Shown here: positions 35,530-48,876 of the stretch, one piece after another | Numbering within the stretch: position 1 is the stretch's first letter | Layout: every line of letters begins with the position of its first letter | DNA from: Castanea sativa | Lineage: Eukaryota > Streptophyta > Magnoliopsida > Fagales > Fagaceae | DNA length: 64,000 bases | Direction: 5' to 3' | Assembly (NCBI RefSeq): GCF_040712315.1 | Contig: NC_134013.1 | Span: forward strand, 80,358,001-80,422,000 | Position numbers and translations under genes: made by a program | The notes under the pieces: model-generated | The model's database searches: none | Told to the model about the DNA's origin: nothing | The model's input: only the letters and a program-made list of their open reading frames with translations

Positions 35530-36480
35530 AAAATTTTTGGTCAAGTGAGGATAGAATGCCCAAACTATCTTATGAAGGAAAAGACTAAGAATTCAAAAGG
35601 TAAAGTGTTGGTTGCTACCTTAAGTGATTCTAAGAGTGATCTTTCTGATGAGTATGAGAATGAATGTGGTCTTATATGACTTTTGCTGCCACAACCGATA
35701 AGGTGATTGTAGAGAGTGCTAATGATAGTGAGAATTCTTCTGATGATGAAGTACCCAAGAAGTTGACCTTTCAAGAAGCATATGATAAGCTATGCATTGA
35801 ATTTATAAAATTTGAAAAGACTTCTCATCTTTGTAGAAAAGAGCTTAATGAGGTAAAAATTGAAAACGTTAAACTGTTTGTCAAACTAGATGAGACTACA
35901 AGGTTAGTTGAGACTCTTGTTGTGGAGAGCACCTCATTAGAAGAGAAGGTCAAGAATCTCGAGGTTAAACTTAGTCAAGCTAGAACTCAAATAGAAAGGA
36001 TGTCTAATGCAAAACTTGATGAGGTATTGAGTGCTCAAAAACCTAGTTCTGATAAGATTGACTTAGGATATGCTGTTTCCTCCGGCCCCTCCTCTTCCAC
36101 AGCTTCTAGATCGAAGACTGTCTTTATGCCCAATTTGAGAAAGGTGATAAAGGTATGAAATCCAAAACTGATTTGGCTAATTTTAAATCCTTTGTTGGAC
36201 CTCACTCTAGGAATTCTAGTAGTTCAAAAACTATTCATGTTTGTCATTATTGTGGTGTTTCTAGACACATTCGTCCTAATTGTTTCAAGTTGTATCCTTA
36301 TAAGTAAGTGTCCAAACGATTACAGGTTCTCTCTCAAGGTTCAACACCTTTGTTTGGAGAGTATTAAAAGCTTTGAGCTTTTTAACTTAATTTCAGGAGA
36401 ATTCTAATTCTTCTATGTCATTTAGTAGACATACTAAGACACGTGCATTTTCATCTTCATGGCTAAAGACTCGTGCTGTG
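35530..36480 (+). pseudogene. Copia gag remnant with zinc knuckle
   Basis: Several frames are needed to read it. There is a degraded first knuckle with ECPNYL near 35555, KGKVLVATLSDSKSDLSDEY, then the longest open stretch (about 35676-36158: SANDSENSSDDEVPKKLTFQ, a coiled-coil segment, SSGPSSSTASRSKTVF). A clear CHYCGVSRHIRPNC knuckle (C-x2-C-x4-H-x4-C) follows near 36240. This is the usual layout of a plant copia gag. Frameshifts near 35670 and 36150 and stops after 36300 make it non-functional. Confidence 0.8.
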
Positions 36481-38575
36481 TGAGTGAGAAAAGAGCCTAA
36501 GACTTAATTGTCTTTTCCATCTGTCCTCTACTTTAATACTTTCTATCTAAAGTAGGACTTTCTTGCTTGATTTCTTATCTGTTTTTGAAATCATGCTTTC
36601 ATGCATTTGCATCTATCTTCATACTTTCATGTTGTTTGTCTGTTTTTTTTGTTTTTTTTTTTATTAAAAAAAAATCAGAAAGATATAAAAATAGTGTGTG
36701 TTTGTGTATATTAGTACTTGTTTACCTTGGATGGCCTTTGAAACAAAATTTCTTAACTTTGTATTTCTTGTAATTTAGATAAGTACTCAATGCACAATTA
36801 AGCAAGTGAATTTTGTGGCTCGTGTTTGTGATGAGCACGATTAAAATGATCTTTTATATCTCATGCTCATATCACTCTTTTCAACGGGAAGGACTAGAAA
36901 ATCTTAAGAGAAAGGCATAAATAACCATCTCACCACTAAAACTCACCAATCATGTGTAACATCTGTGTGTTTTGGCACAACAAAAGTGTGATGTTTTAAG
37001 CTAACATAATTGGGTATTTTTTTTCTCTCTTATATGCCCATACATGCTATGCTCAAAAGAAAAATATGCAAAGAAAATCAAAACAAAAAGAATTAAAATG
37101 CTTATAATATAGTTATAAGCGTGTTTCTAGGAGATGTGGGAGTTATAGGATGTACCTTGAAAGTGATAGTCCTTATCAAGTAGTTATAATTTTGTGTGAG
37201 TATATTTGGTTTTTTCCTATCTCAAATCTTCATAATATGAGACACTTATGCACTCTTGCTATGTTTCACACACAACACGCATATTCTTTGCTACTATGTT
37301 TCACACACAACATGCATATTCTTTGCTACTTTTGATACATGTGCAAGTACAATATGATTTGGCTATCACAAAGGATACATGCGTTAATATATGCTTGCTA
37401 AACTGTCTTAACTTATTTTTGAAAAATAAAATTTGTTAGACTTGTTTAGCATGTATGTGTGTCTTTTGATCTAGAAATGCTTTACATTTAGATTTGAGCT
37501 GTGTTTGAGTGCTTAACATGTTGTTTGGATGCTTGTTTGAGTAGCCATCATGTTGCATTCATCGTGTGTGTTTTTCCTCTCCTAGAAAACCTTGCTTCTG
37601 TCTTTTCAACAACTGCTCGATGCCTTCTCGACAGCAGTTCGACACAAGTTTCTTCTATCGAGATTTCTAGATTTGACCTCGATAGCTTCTCGATAGCTAG
37701 GTCGATCCATCGAGCCAAATTTTTGTGCTCTTTATCTACTCAATACATTATCGACCGATTCTTGATCCATCGAGATTTCTGGGTAGCGTCTCGATAGATT
37801 TTCGACACATATCTCAATTTATCGAGGTAATTTTATGTGCTTTTTGCCAGCTTAATAGTAGCTTGACAGCTTCTCGATCTGTCAAGACCCTCTTGCATGC
37901 ATTATTTTTCACATGTTTTGCATATTTTATCTTGTCATCCATAGCATCTTATTTCATTACATTCATGCATTTATATGGATTCCTTGTGTCCCTTAATCAT
38001 CTTAGATCATCTTTATGTTTCTCAGATGAAGCTTTATAACTTCTTGTACCCTTTGTTAATCGTGACAAAAAGGGGGAGAAAATGTAGCTCCTTTTTAAGA
38101 TTATACATGTTAAGAGGAAAAATACATGCTTTTGTAAAGGGAAGTAGTATTTCATCTTGTTAAGGGGAGTGTTTACCTCTTTGTTGTTTTAGGAGCTTCT
38201 TTTAATTTCTTATACACCGGTCTTGTGACCATTTTTACAATATATATATATATATATATATGATGTATATCTTCTTCACCTATCTTTACATGTGTTGTTT
38301 ATTCTTTATTTTTATACGCATGTTTCTTTATATACGCAATCTATATTTCTTTTTCACATATGATGCCTTGATGAGTCTTATTTAAGTGTTTTAGAAAGAT
38401 AGGCTGTGAAAGTCTACCGTGCCATAAGCTCTCTTCTTACAAAATTTTTCAAGAATTTGTGTTAGGGTTAGACTTATTGTATTCAACAAGTGTTTATGAG
38501 TTTAAGTGATTTATGACTTCTTTCATGATTATTTGTTTTGCTGTGATTTTGTCACAGATTGCCAAATGAGGAGAT

Positions 38576-39206
38576 TGTTAGAGACATATTTTATGTAAGT
38601 TGGCTAATCCTTTGACAAAGTACACTTTACTTGTAATTGAGTAGATCTAAGATGGGTTTAGTACATATATAAGGCTTATTTTAAAGGCAGTTATACATGG
38701 AGAACACGTGCAGAAAGTGACCTAGTGCCTTATTCTCTCTGCAAGAAGTTACTGTATCTTTTGCACCTTAGGCGTTTTATAACCAAGTACTTCTTGATCT
38801 TTATTGTTGATGAAGTGAAGAATTTTGCAGCCAACAACATCTTCAAGTTGCTGGAGATGGTCACGTGCAAAAGGGTAGCGTTCATATATTGAAGAGTTCA
38901 AAGGTGTTGAAGCGGTAGAAGGTTTCTGCTGTTAGTTTATCTACGTGGATTGTAGAGTCTAGGGACAAAAATTTTGTATTAGATCTGAAATTTCTCTTTA
39001 CTATAATGAAGTGCTTTTCGGGAAAGTTTCCCCACATATTTTGTCTGGGTTATCATATTTTGTCTTATTTACTTTTCCGTTGTGGATGATATTGACATGA
39101 TATTGATGTTTGTGTGTTTGAACAAGATTTATTTATAATAAATCTAATTAACAACTTGGGTATAAAATTTGTTAATTCTATCAACCGAGGTTTAAATTTC
39201 CCAACA
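38576..39206 (+). repeat. 3' LTR of the copia element
   Basis: 631 bp, TGTTAG...CCAACA, preceded by gccaaatgaggagattg as a weak polypurine region. It holds an internal promoter-like segment (acatatataaggcttatt near 38661). Its first 100 bases match the 5' end of the element at 35270 closely. Confidence 0.85.
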
Positions 39207-39330
39207 GCTACAATGAACTCGCTAAGAGACTCGAGATGCTAGTTTGCTAATATGTTTTGAAAACTTGCTAACTAACGAAATTGTTCATAAAATGGAGTTA
39301 AATGACGAATTTCCTCAATAGGGATGGCTT

Positions 39331-39710
39331 CAAGGAACACTTAATCATGAACTACGCTTGACCGACGCACCTATTTCAAGGCCCTGCTATCGCCGGAAAC
39401 AAATAACTGTTCAGTTTTGAACAATTCCGAATGCCGAGATTCACAATTATTTAAAATCCAAATCAATTTTTTTATTTTTTAAATTTAAGTCATAATTTTT
39501 TTAATATATAAATTATGTTCTGGTTTTGTTCTTAAAAGGGCATTGAAATTTGTACGAGCTTGTGAAGGGTAGTTTGGACTTTTTGAAAAAAAAATAAATT
39601 GTCATATGCCTTTCCGAACCCGAAGAAAAGCGCGCCCGGAGAATGAGGCAGAGCTCAGACTCAAGAGTGTCTAAATAGATAAGATTTTTCTTTTTTCTCT
39701 CTCAAACTCA
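39331..39710. other. Promoter and 5' UTR zone of the PPR gene
   Basis: Unique-looking sequence between the repeat element and the ATG at 39711. A CT-rich leader (ttttctctctctcaaactca) precedes the start codon directly. No clear TATA box is evident. Confidence 0.5.
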
Positions 39711-42700
39711 ATGCCTCAAACCTTATTTCTCAAGCCCTTCATTTCTTCAGTTCCTCTTACTAATTGCAGGTTCTCTCTCTTTCTCTCTCTCTTCATCTAG
39801 TACTTGAATTTGATAAACCCCAATAAAGAATAAACCCCCTTTATTCCTGTTTTCAGCCACTCTTTTTATTTATCCAAAAGGGTCTTTATTTCTGGGTGTT
39901 GCTGGTTTTTATCAAAATAGAGAGCAGTATTTTAATGTGATTGTGATGGTTTTCTTTATTCTAAACTGGATTTTGAATTTTTTTTTTCAATATTCATTTC
40001 CCAATAGACTATGTAGTTGCAATGAATGAGAATATTGTTATGCAGTTTAAGTGAATATATGTAATAATTCATTTGTTGCTGTTGTGTTATGTTGCAGTAA
40101 TAAATCAATTGTAGTAAATAATGTGAGCAATGTTAGGATACGAGGGAGAGTGGGTGGTGTTGTTTGTATGGGAATGTTGGCACCCAGGAAGAGGAAGAAG
40201 AAGAAGAAGGAAGGTTTCGAGGAATTCCGAGATGCAGCTGACGAAGCTGATCAGAAGAGTTGGAGGAGACTGATGACTGAAATTCAGGAGACGGGTTCCG
40301 CTGTTGCGGTGCTCAAACAACTGAATGTTAGTAACCGGGGCATTTCAAGAGACACGGTCCTTGGGACCTTGCTTAGATTTAAGCAACTAAACAAATGGAA
40401 ACTTGTCATTGAGGTATCTATCTTCTATCTATAAATGTTGAAGATTTCTATTTACACAATCATAGAACTTTTCATGGTTTGACAGTGTGCATACATCCAC
40501 AGAAACAAGCAACGGATCATTCCACTATATGATTTTTTTTAAAATTTTTTTTTTAAAGATTACAACATAGTTATACTGTTGTCTGCCCTATTAATGTACT
40601 TTAAATTTCCCAAGGTACCGTTACCATACCATGAGGCCCTCAAACTAGAGACCAGTGTTATTTTCTGATTCAGAATATGAGCTACTATCTCTATCATACA
40701 CACACACATTCATTTTTGTGCTTTGGAATAAAATGAATATACTATTCCTAAACTCATTACTTTGGTGGTCAATATATGCTTTTGATCTTCTAATTCGATG
40801 TTACATACTAGTCTTCTTTTGTGTTGTAGATCCTTGAATGGCTCAGGGCTCAAAGCTGGTGGGTGTTTAGTGAACTGGATTTCCTCATGCTTCTAACAGC
40901 TTATGGAAAGCAAGGGGACTTCAACAGGGCCGAGAGAGTTTTTAGCTTGATGAATAAGAAGGGCTACGCACCAAGTGTCATATCCCACACTGCTCTTATG
41001 GAAGCATATGGAAGAGGAGGTCGATACAATAATGCTGAAGCAATATTTCGAAGGATGTTGTCTTCAGGCCCTCAACCTTCAGCTTTAACATATCAAATAA
41101 TACTTAAGATATTTGTTGAGGTAAAATTTTTTTTAAGCCCTATAACTTGATGCCAAAGTCTGTTGTTGAGCTTCTAGCTTGCTATCAAGGTCGGTTTGGT
41201 CATCATTGAAATGGTCATATAAGGATAGTTGTTCCCATTGTTTGATGTGGTCTTTGGAGGGAAAGAAATAGCAAGTGCTTTGAAGATAATAAGAGAACTA
41301 TGCCAGATCTCAAGTTATTCTTTTTTAGAACCTTATTGGACTGGTTGTCAACTTTGAGAAATCAACATTTATTTTCAATTCTTGATTTACTTGATTTATG
41401 TAATTTTTGGAATTGATTGTATACCCCTATATACTCCTTGTGTACTTGGGTGTTTTTTTTTATATATCAATAAATCTTTATTACTTATAAAAAAAAAATT
41501 GGTAGTCATAGAATTAGAACTTTAGGTTTAACTTGAAAAAATTTGAGAACAATAAATTTTGAAAATCTATTAATGAAATAGACCATCTGAACTATGCCTG
41601 AATTGCAGGGTCCTTTATGGCTGCCTCAAAGCCTTCAACACAATCTGATCTATTGAAGTTATGATCTAAAATCGTCACTACAGGCATTTTTGAGACTTGA
41701 CATAAACTGCTCTAGAAAGTAATAGTTTTCTACCACTACTTTGAAAGTGAAAGTTGTTGATGGTCTAAGATTTGACTGAATGCTGACCCTACAAAGAACT
41801 TAATGAGCCTTGAATCCACGACTGAAAGTTGATAGAACTCCAAGCTTTGACTGGATAAAGACCTGACATGTTTGTTATGGCTACTGGACTTCCAACAACA
41901 ATAACAAAAACAACCAAGCCTTAGTCCCTCAGTATTTGGGGTTGACTATGGATTCTCTATAGACCAATCAAACTAATGAACACTCCAAAATGGTAGAAAT
42001 TTTTTAAAATAGATAAATTGAACACCTAGACACGTTGCATCCCCAACTTCATGTGTATCATAATATATTTACGATACCATACATAGAGATGGGATGAGTT
42101 TTCTTCTTCTTCTTTTTATTTTTATTTTTTTGTGTAAGTTTATTTATTTAATTTTTATAGTGGGAGTGACTCTCTAACCTAAGATGTAATTCATAATTTA
42201 AATTATCTTGCAATTTCATGAGTGACGGGAGCTACTGCAGGGAGGTAAGTTCAAGGAAGCTGAAGACGTTTTCGAGACCCTTTTAAATGAGGAAAAATCA
42301 CCTTTAAAGCCAGACCAAAAGATGTTTCACATGATGATTTATATGCATAAGAAGGCAAGGAGTTATGAGAAAGCTCGAAAAGTATTTGCACTCATGGCTG
42401 AGAGAGGAGTTCAACAATCAACAGTTACTTATAATAGCTTAATGTCATTTGAGACTAATTACAAGGAAGTTTCAAAGATGTATGACCAGGTAAAATTAAG
42501 AACTTTCTGATTTATCTTTCATGTAACCGGAATATAATATGCACTGACAGTCACTAGTGAAAAATTATTGTGATTATAGACAATAAGCATGCAGCATTAG
42601 TACTATAATAAGCTGTTTCTAGACGTTCTATGATTTCCGCTATTATTCCTAGGAATTTAAAACTTCAAATGGATCTTTCATTATGAAATTCCCTCTTGAT

Positions 42701-45700
42701 ATAGAGATATTTTGTAATTAATTTTAAGTAATCACCAGCTAATGTGTTTTAGCTGGTGAGCTATCTAAGAATAAGCTATATATCTATGTTTTACTTCCTT
42801 AATATGTTAAAAAAAATGTCCTTAAAATTCTTGTGTTTTAGCAATGCTGATTTCCTTAACATGATTAAAAAGAGTCCCTAAAATTCTTATGATTTAGCAA
42901 TGTTGATGGATTTTAAATTTTATTTATTTATTTATTATATAGGCTGACACATGGGATTTGTGCAGTCCAATTTCAAAGAATACAAATTATAAAGATAGAG
43001 AAATACAAAAATGAACTAGACATCAAAGGAATGTTGATGGATGTCCTTAAGGACAGAAGGATGAGCAGTTTCATTTATCTAGAATTGAGGTGGGTTTATA
43101 TTAGTTGATACTGTTTCTTAAACTTTTGGTGGTATTAAATATGAATGCTAGCTAATAGGCTTAAAACAGTGTTGGGGACGAGGTCTTGAGTGGCATGTTG
43201 GCGAGATCTGGAGAGGGAGGTTTCATAGTCAAGTTCCAAGTGGAGGGAGGAAATAGAGAAGCTCTAATTGTTTCACATCTTATGCTTGCTAATGACACTT
43301 TCTTGTTTTGTGATGTTTTAGCTTCTAATGTCTTGTAAATCCGTGCTATGATTTTATGTTTTGAAGCAATTTTGGGCTTGGTGATTAACTTGCTTCAAAA
43401 CATAGATTGGCCACACTATTGGATTGTAAAGTGGGATCTTTACCTTATGAACTATTTGGCTATTCGGCTGGGTTCATCATATAAAACTACTGCAGTTTGG
43501 AACTAAATTTTTTGAAAGGACAGAGAAAAGGCTAGTTCAATGCAAAAATTTCTACCTATTGAAGGGGATCATTATGATCTTACTTGAGTACATTATCTAT
43601 CCTTCCAATTTGTTTTCTTTCTTTGTTTACTATTCCTACGCATCAACAAAATTTCCTGTGGGGTGGGAGAGATGGGGAATTCAAATTCCATTTGGTAAAT
43701 TGGAGTGTGGTGTGCTCTCCCATAAAAACTGGTGGTTTGGGAGTGAGGAACCTTCAGTCAGGCTTTGTTGTTAGATAAGTGGTTATGGAGGTTGGGAGAG
43801 GAGAGCCATCAGTTTTGGAGATGTCATAGGGGCAAAAATATGGGGTATTATGGGGTGATTGGACTTCTGAAGTGGTTAGAAGACCCTATGGGGGCTTTAG
43901 TCTTTGGAAAGGCATATCAAATTTTGGCATGATAGGTCATATGGAGGAAGGGCTCAAAAGGATTCTATCCTGAGTTATTCTGAATTGTAGTGGTCAAATG
44001 TTCATTGGTGGGTAAAAAACTTTGGTATAAGGTTCATACTTAAATTGTAGAGGTCAAATTCTTAAATTTTTGGGAATGATTGTTTTTAACATGGTACCAA
44101 AACAAGCAGTTTTCTTCATATCTGCCATTTAAGTCTATAATTCCACATGTTGTGCCTTATTTTTGAGGGAAAGTCTTGTGCCTACATATGAGGGGAAGTG
44201 TTAGAAGAATAATTGAATGATTAGATTTCCCTCTTTCTATCAGCGTAATCCATTGGGATGAGTGGTAATTTAACAGTTTCTTTTTGAGGTTGAATTCTAT
44301 GGACTACCTGTGGAAGATGAAGGCAAATTCCTTGAAAATAGGAGATATAGTGGATTTGACTATTTAGGTTGATCCCAATCAAGTCAAGATAATCTATTGA
44401 GGCAACTTTAGGGTTAGACGTGAACAGATTGATTTATGACCTTTTAGTGCTGATTTTGATCAAGAGATACGTAGATTTGGGAAAAAGTAAAATATCTACA
44501 CTGAGCAGGTTCTCCATGTAAAATCATGGAGTAGCAGTGTATGGCCTTTTTTCGAGTTGCAAAAAAGCTAGATTCTCCATGTGCAGTCATAACAATTTAA
44601 CAGAATGTAAGAATAGTAATAACCCCCATACTGTCTAAGTGACACTACTAAAAATTTGATTAACTGGAATTCTGGTAGTGAGATTGTTCCTCAGGTCAAG
44701 CCTTCCCAACCAATGGGGCATATATACAACCTTCTTGTAGATTTATTGGGTTTGATATACTGCCTTCTATTACAATTAACTAGTCAAGCTTTTTCCAGAA
44801 ACAAAACCCAACATCTTGATCTTTTGCACCCATCTCAAAAGCGCTCTGAGATACCAGCCTATCATTGTCTAAAATTACTCAATCACTGGGTTCCATAGTA
44901 CCTCAGAATCCTCTTCATCGATCCATATCTTCTTTATTCATTTTCAGAATAGGAGAGTTCAGGCTTCTCCAAAACTGACAATCAGAAATCAGTTAATAGT
45001 CTTACTGCATCAAACTATTGCAACCTAATTGTAAACATCTTTTTCTCAAATCCATCATTGCATTTCTTAAAGTATGTCTGTTACTTCCCTGATACTTTTA
45101 GTCAGCATGTAGATAACACGTTCTCTATTGAAGTTCTCAAATATGGCATAAACCTGTAAGGAGATCCTTTCAGTTGTTCTGATTTTAAATGAGGTGGGTG
45201 GTGTTTTCCTTCTTGATGGACACAATTAATATGACAAACCAATATGGGAAAAATGGGTTTGATGTCTGTTTTTCTGGTTTCTTATGAAATGTCTTTGTTT
45301 AAATTAAATAATTCATAAGGTTTTGGATAAGACTTGAGGGTGTGCAAGCCTGTTTATGTTGACATTTTAAGGTAACCTTCTGTCATTGAATAGCATTAGT
45401 AATTTATTTATGCTAGTGACATGGAAACATAATAAGTTAACTCATAATAATTGTACTTCATCGCAAAAAAGAAGAAGGATACTTGATAGTTCTATGTAAA
45501 TAGATCCTTTTGGTAAAGAGAACTGGTTTTTCAATGATCATCAAGATGATTTTTGTGTGGAAATTGTGGGCCAAGTGATTGACTTCATGCACCTAGCTGA
45601 TTGTAATATCTCTTGATGAACCTGTAAATACCAAAGAGAAATTCTGGAATATGCCCTGATGCTTTGTGAGGTAGTTTTTGTCTATTTATTTATTTTTAAA

Positions 45701-48700
45701 TACCTCTTTGAATTTTCATTTTTCTGCGCACCTTGCCGTTTAATCTCCTGTTAATATTACATTCATCAGATTTTTGAAGTATTTTCATGATTTTTAGATG
45801 CAAAGATCTGGTCTTCAACCTGATGTTGTCAGCTATGCCCTACTTATTAATGCCTATGGGAAAGCAAGAAGGGAGGATGAAGCGCTAGCTGTTTTTGAGG
45901 AGATGCTTGATGCTGGTGTCAGGTGTGTAGGCACATTCTTAACTTTTCTTCTTTTATAGGGAGCTACAGGTCTTGAAAGTTTAATTTGAAAAAAAATGGG
46001 TTGTATCAGTTGAACTGATTTAACCTGAAGCTCACTCAACCTGGTAAAGCTAAATTAGTTGGTGGGCTTCTTTGCACACATTTTTGTCTGAATTTGAAAT
46101 AATAAATTTGGCTTATCGTCTCTGTTTATTTTTCTCTTCTGGCGCTTTTCAAAGTTCAAAATCCAACTCTCCCAAACGAGGTCAATAAAACATCATGATT
46201 GCATTATGAACTCTGGTAAACCAACTTATCATTATATTGAAACTTTAAGAAGAACTAAATGATGTCCCGCACGATGCGCTGATGCTTTAAAATTTCATTT
46301 GAAATCATTTTTATGTATATTAAGACCTATATATAATATTCATTTTGTTATATAATATTTATGTTTGTCCACAATATTGTTAAATACTTTGAAACTTGAT
46401 TTTCTTAATTCATATTTTATTTAAAAAATTATATAATACTATAACACTAACAAATTATAATATTTACTGTTAAAAGAAAACTTTATTTTTTAAAATGATA
46501 TTGAAATCTATAAATACAAATATAAAGCATAAAATACTTTTTTTCTCCTAAAATTACATAAATTTAAGTAATCTCCCAAACACTTCCTCAACCACTCTAT
46601 TCTCACAACCAAATATGGAGACCCCAATCTCCCAATTCATTATCTCAATGAAATTAAGGAAATCATTTGTAAGCAACAAAACATGAATAAATAAAGAGAA
46701 ATTGGATAAAAAAGCTTCTATTTATCAAAATTTAATTGCCTTTAGTTGGACTTCCGTATCTTAGAAAAAAAAAAAAAAACACTTTGAAATCACCATCAAT
46801 TTTTTACTTTTATCACTATAGCTCATACCGCACAAAATAGCAGTAAAAAAAACTAAAAAGTTACCTACAAATTATGAGTTCTAAAAAAAAAAGCCAACTT
46901 CATAAATAATCAATTAAAAGGTTTTTTTTTTTTTTTTTTTTTTTTTCTTGTGTTCTAAATCAAAATACATTTATGACCTTCCCAAACCAAAATCCCAAAC
47001 ATCCAAAGACTCAAAGCAAATCACAATCTTCACAAAATCCACAACGTCCAACTTTAACATGAAACCGTAAACTACCATCACTGAATTAAAAACGCAAGCC
47101 CCTTCCTTGGTCACAGTCTACTCATATGGACTAGGATCAAATGATACGATAATATTGGAGTTATGTAGGTGTCGTTGAAAAGTTGAAGGTAAATGACATA
47201 ATTTTTTGTCTAAGTGTATTTGAGATGAGATGTCATGAGGGCTGTGGGCATACAAAGGAGTAGAAGTGAAAAAGGGTGAATGAAAATGCAAAGAGTTTTG
47301 TGCGTGCGAAAGAGGGGAAAAGTCTTGAAATATTGAACTAAATGAAACAAATAGTAGTTTTGAAACATTGAATATTGAAACAAAAAATAGTTTTGAAACA
47401 TTGAATCAAAGGAAATAAAGAGTTATTTTTAAATTTGTTCTTATCTCTAATGTGGTTTAAGGGTGTTTCAATTATCTTCAAAGAGCGCACCACATGGCAA
47501 AACCTCATGCTTTTCCGCATGAAGTTTCTACTACTTTTATAAAGGTAATTTGTTTTCCTTAAAAATTAAACAATTTCTAAAATGATTTTTCTTCTTTCTA
47601 TCTCAACCAATATATCATTCTATTATTTTTGGTGTAGTGTTTGATTATATCATTCTATTTGTTAGAATTATGGTTAAATTATTAGACTCACAATTTCCAA
47701 ATAGCTTAAACTTTTGGGACAATCAGTAATTTAACTTGGTATTAGAGCAGGAGATCCTGAGTTCGATCCCTATCTTCACTCTACCTCCCATTTAAAATGT
47801 TAAATTCCCACTTGTTGGGCCTCCACTTACTAAGGGGAAGTTTAGACCCACAAATGAGGGAGAGTTTTAGAATTATGGTTAAGTGATTAAACTCACTATT
47901 TCCTAACAACTTAAACTTTTGGGACAATCGGTAATTTAACTTGGTACACTTAACCATAATTCTAACACTATTATTTTTGGTGAAGTGTTTGATTGATACT
48001 ATTCCTTTATGAGCTGGTTCATATTTTTTGAAATTGTGTTATAGTGTGTTATGTTTTTCCAATTTTTTTCTCTACAACTAAACTTTTTAAGTTTCATATA
48101 AATTATTCAAATTCCTCATTATTTTAAAGGAGATTATCATGATAATCAAAACTCATAGCAAAATTACTTTTTAGTATTACTCAAATAATTGATAGACACA
48201 TTCAAATCCTTAGCCGATATTGTGTTTTGATATAAATTCAAATTCTTTTTTCTGATAAGTATTATAAATTCAAATTCTTATTTCCAAAATAGCTAAGTAT
48301 TAATTCAAACAAAAATCAAACCAAAGTTATAAGAGGGAGAGAGACTACTTGTGTTGGGGAACTTAAAAATACAACACTCAAACATATTAACCTAAAATAG
48401 AGTTAGAAAAAAACATAATGTTTCATCAATCTAAAATAGAGCTGCTAGAAATAATAAAAAATCGAGAGAGAGAGATTAATAATTTTTTCAAGAGAGAATA
48501 TGAGAGATAATAACAAATTTATAGAAAATTAGATGAGAAGAAAAAAAGTTAAAAAGATATTCTAATAAACACCACTTATAAAAAAAAAAAAGAGTAATAC
48601 ACACCAAATTATCATAGTCATGCTATGTAATAGAACAACACTATATTCGTATATATTATCTTTATAATGTAATATGATAACATTTATGAAATCAAATAAA

Positions 48701-48832
48701 AGAAAAAAGATAACAATTTAAAAACACAAAACTAAATTAGATTAACCCAAAGTAGAGCTCTAAAGAACGCAAAAGTTCATCAACCTAAAATAGAGATTGA
48801 AGATTAAAAAATTCACCAAAATATGGGAAAAA

Positions 48833-48876
<44 letters not shown>

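Larger units (their letters stand above)
35270..39206 (+). mobile_element. Ty1/copia LTR retrotransposon, pol deleted
   Basis: The 5' end TGTTAGGGACGTATTTTATG (35270) and the 3' LTR start TGTTAGAGACATATTTTATG (38576) match; the 3' LTR ends TTTCCCAACA at 39206. Flanking pentamers gctat (35265-35269) and gctac (39207-39211) form a one-mismatch target duplication. Inside are a frameshifted gag remnant, then about 2 kb without pol (no integrase, RT or RNase H seen), including a ctcgatag/tcgacag-rich stretch at 37600-37890 and a gacaaaaagggggagaaaa tract near 38063. The 5' LTR keeps sequence at about 35370-35510 that the 3' LTR lacks. Confidence 0.85.
34600..39330. mobile_element. Putative long-TIR DNA element with ACTCGAG modules, interrupted by a copia element
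   Basis: The left end (about 34605-34725: ggatggaggaaatttgcc ... ttattagcaaatt ... atcttgagcc) and the inverted right end (about 39215-39330: gactcgagatgctag, tttgctaatatgttt, gacgaatttcctcaa, tagggatgg) match as diverged inverted repeats of roughly 110 bp. ACTCGAG-type modules lie just inside both ends. Long TIRs suggest a Mutator-like non-autonomous element, but no transposase and no clear target duplication are seen. The Ty1/copia element 35270-39206 sits inside it. Confidence 0.5.
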
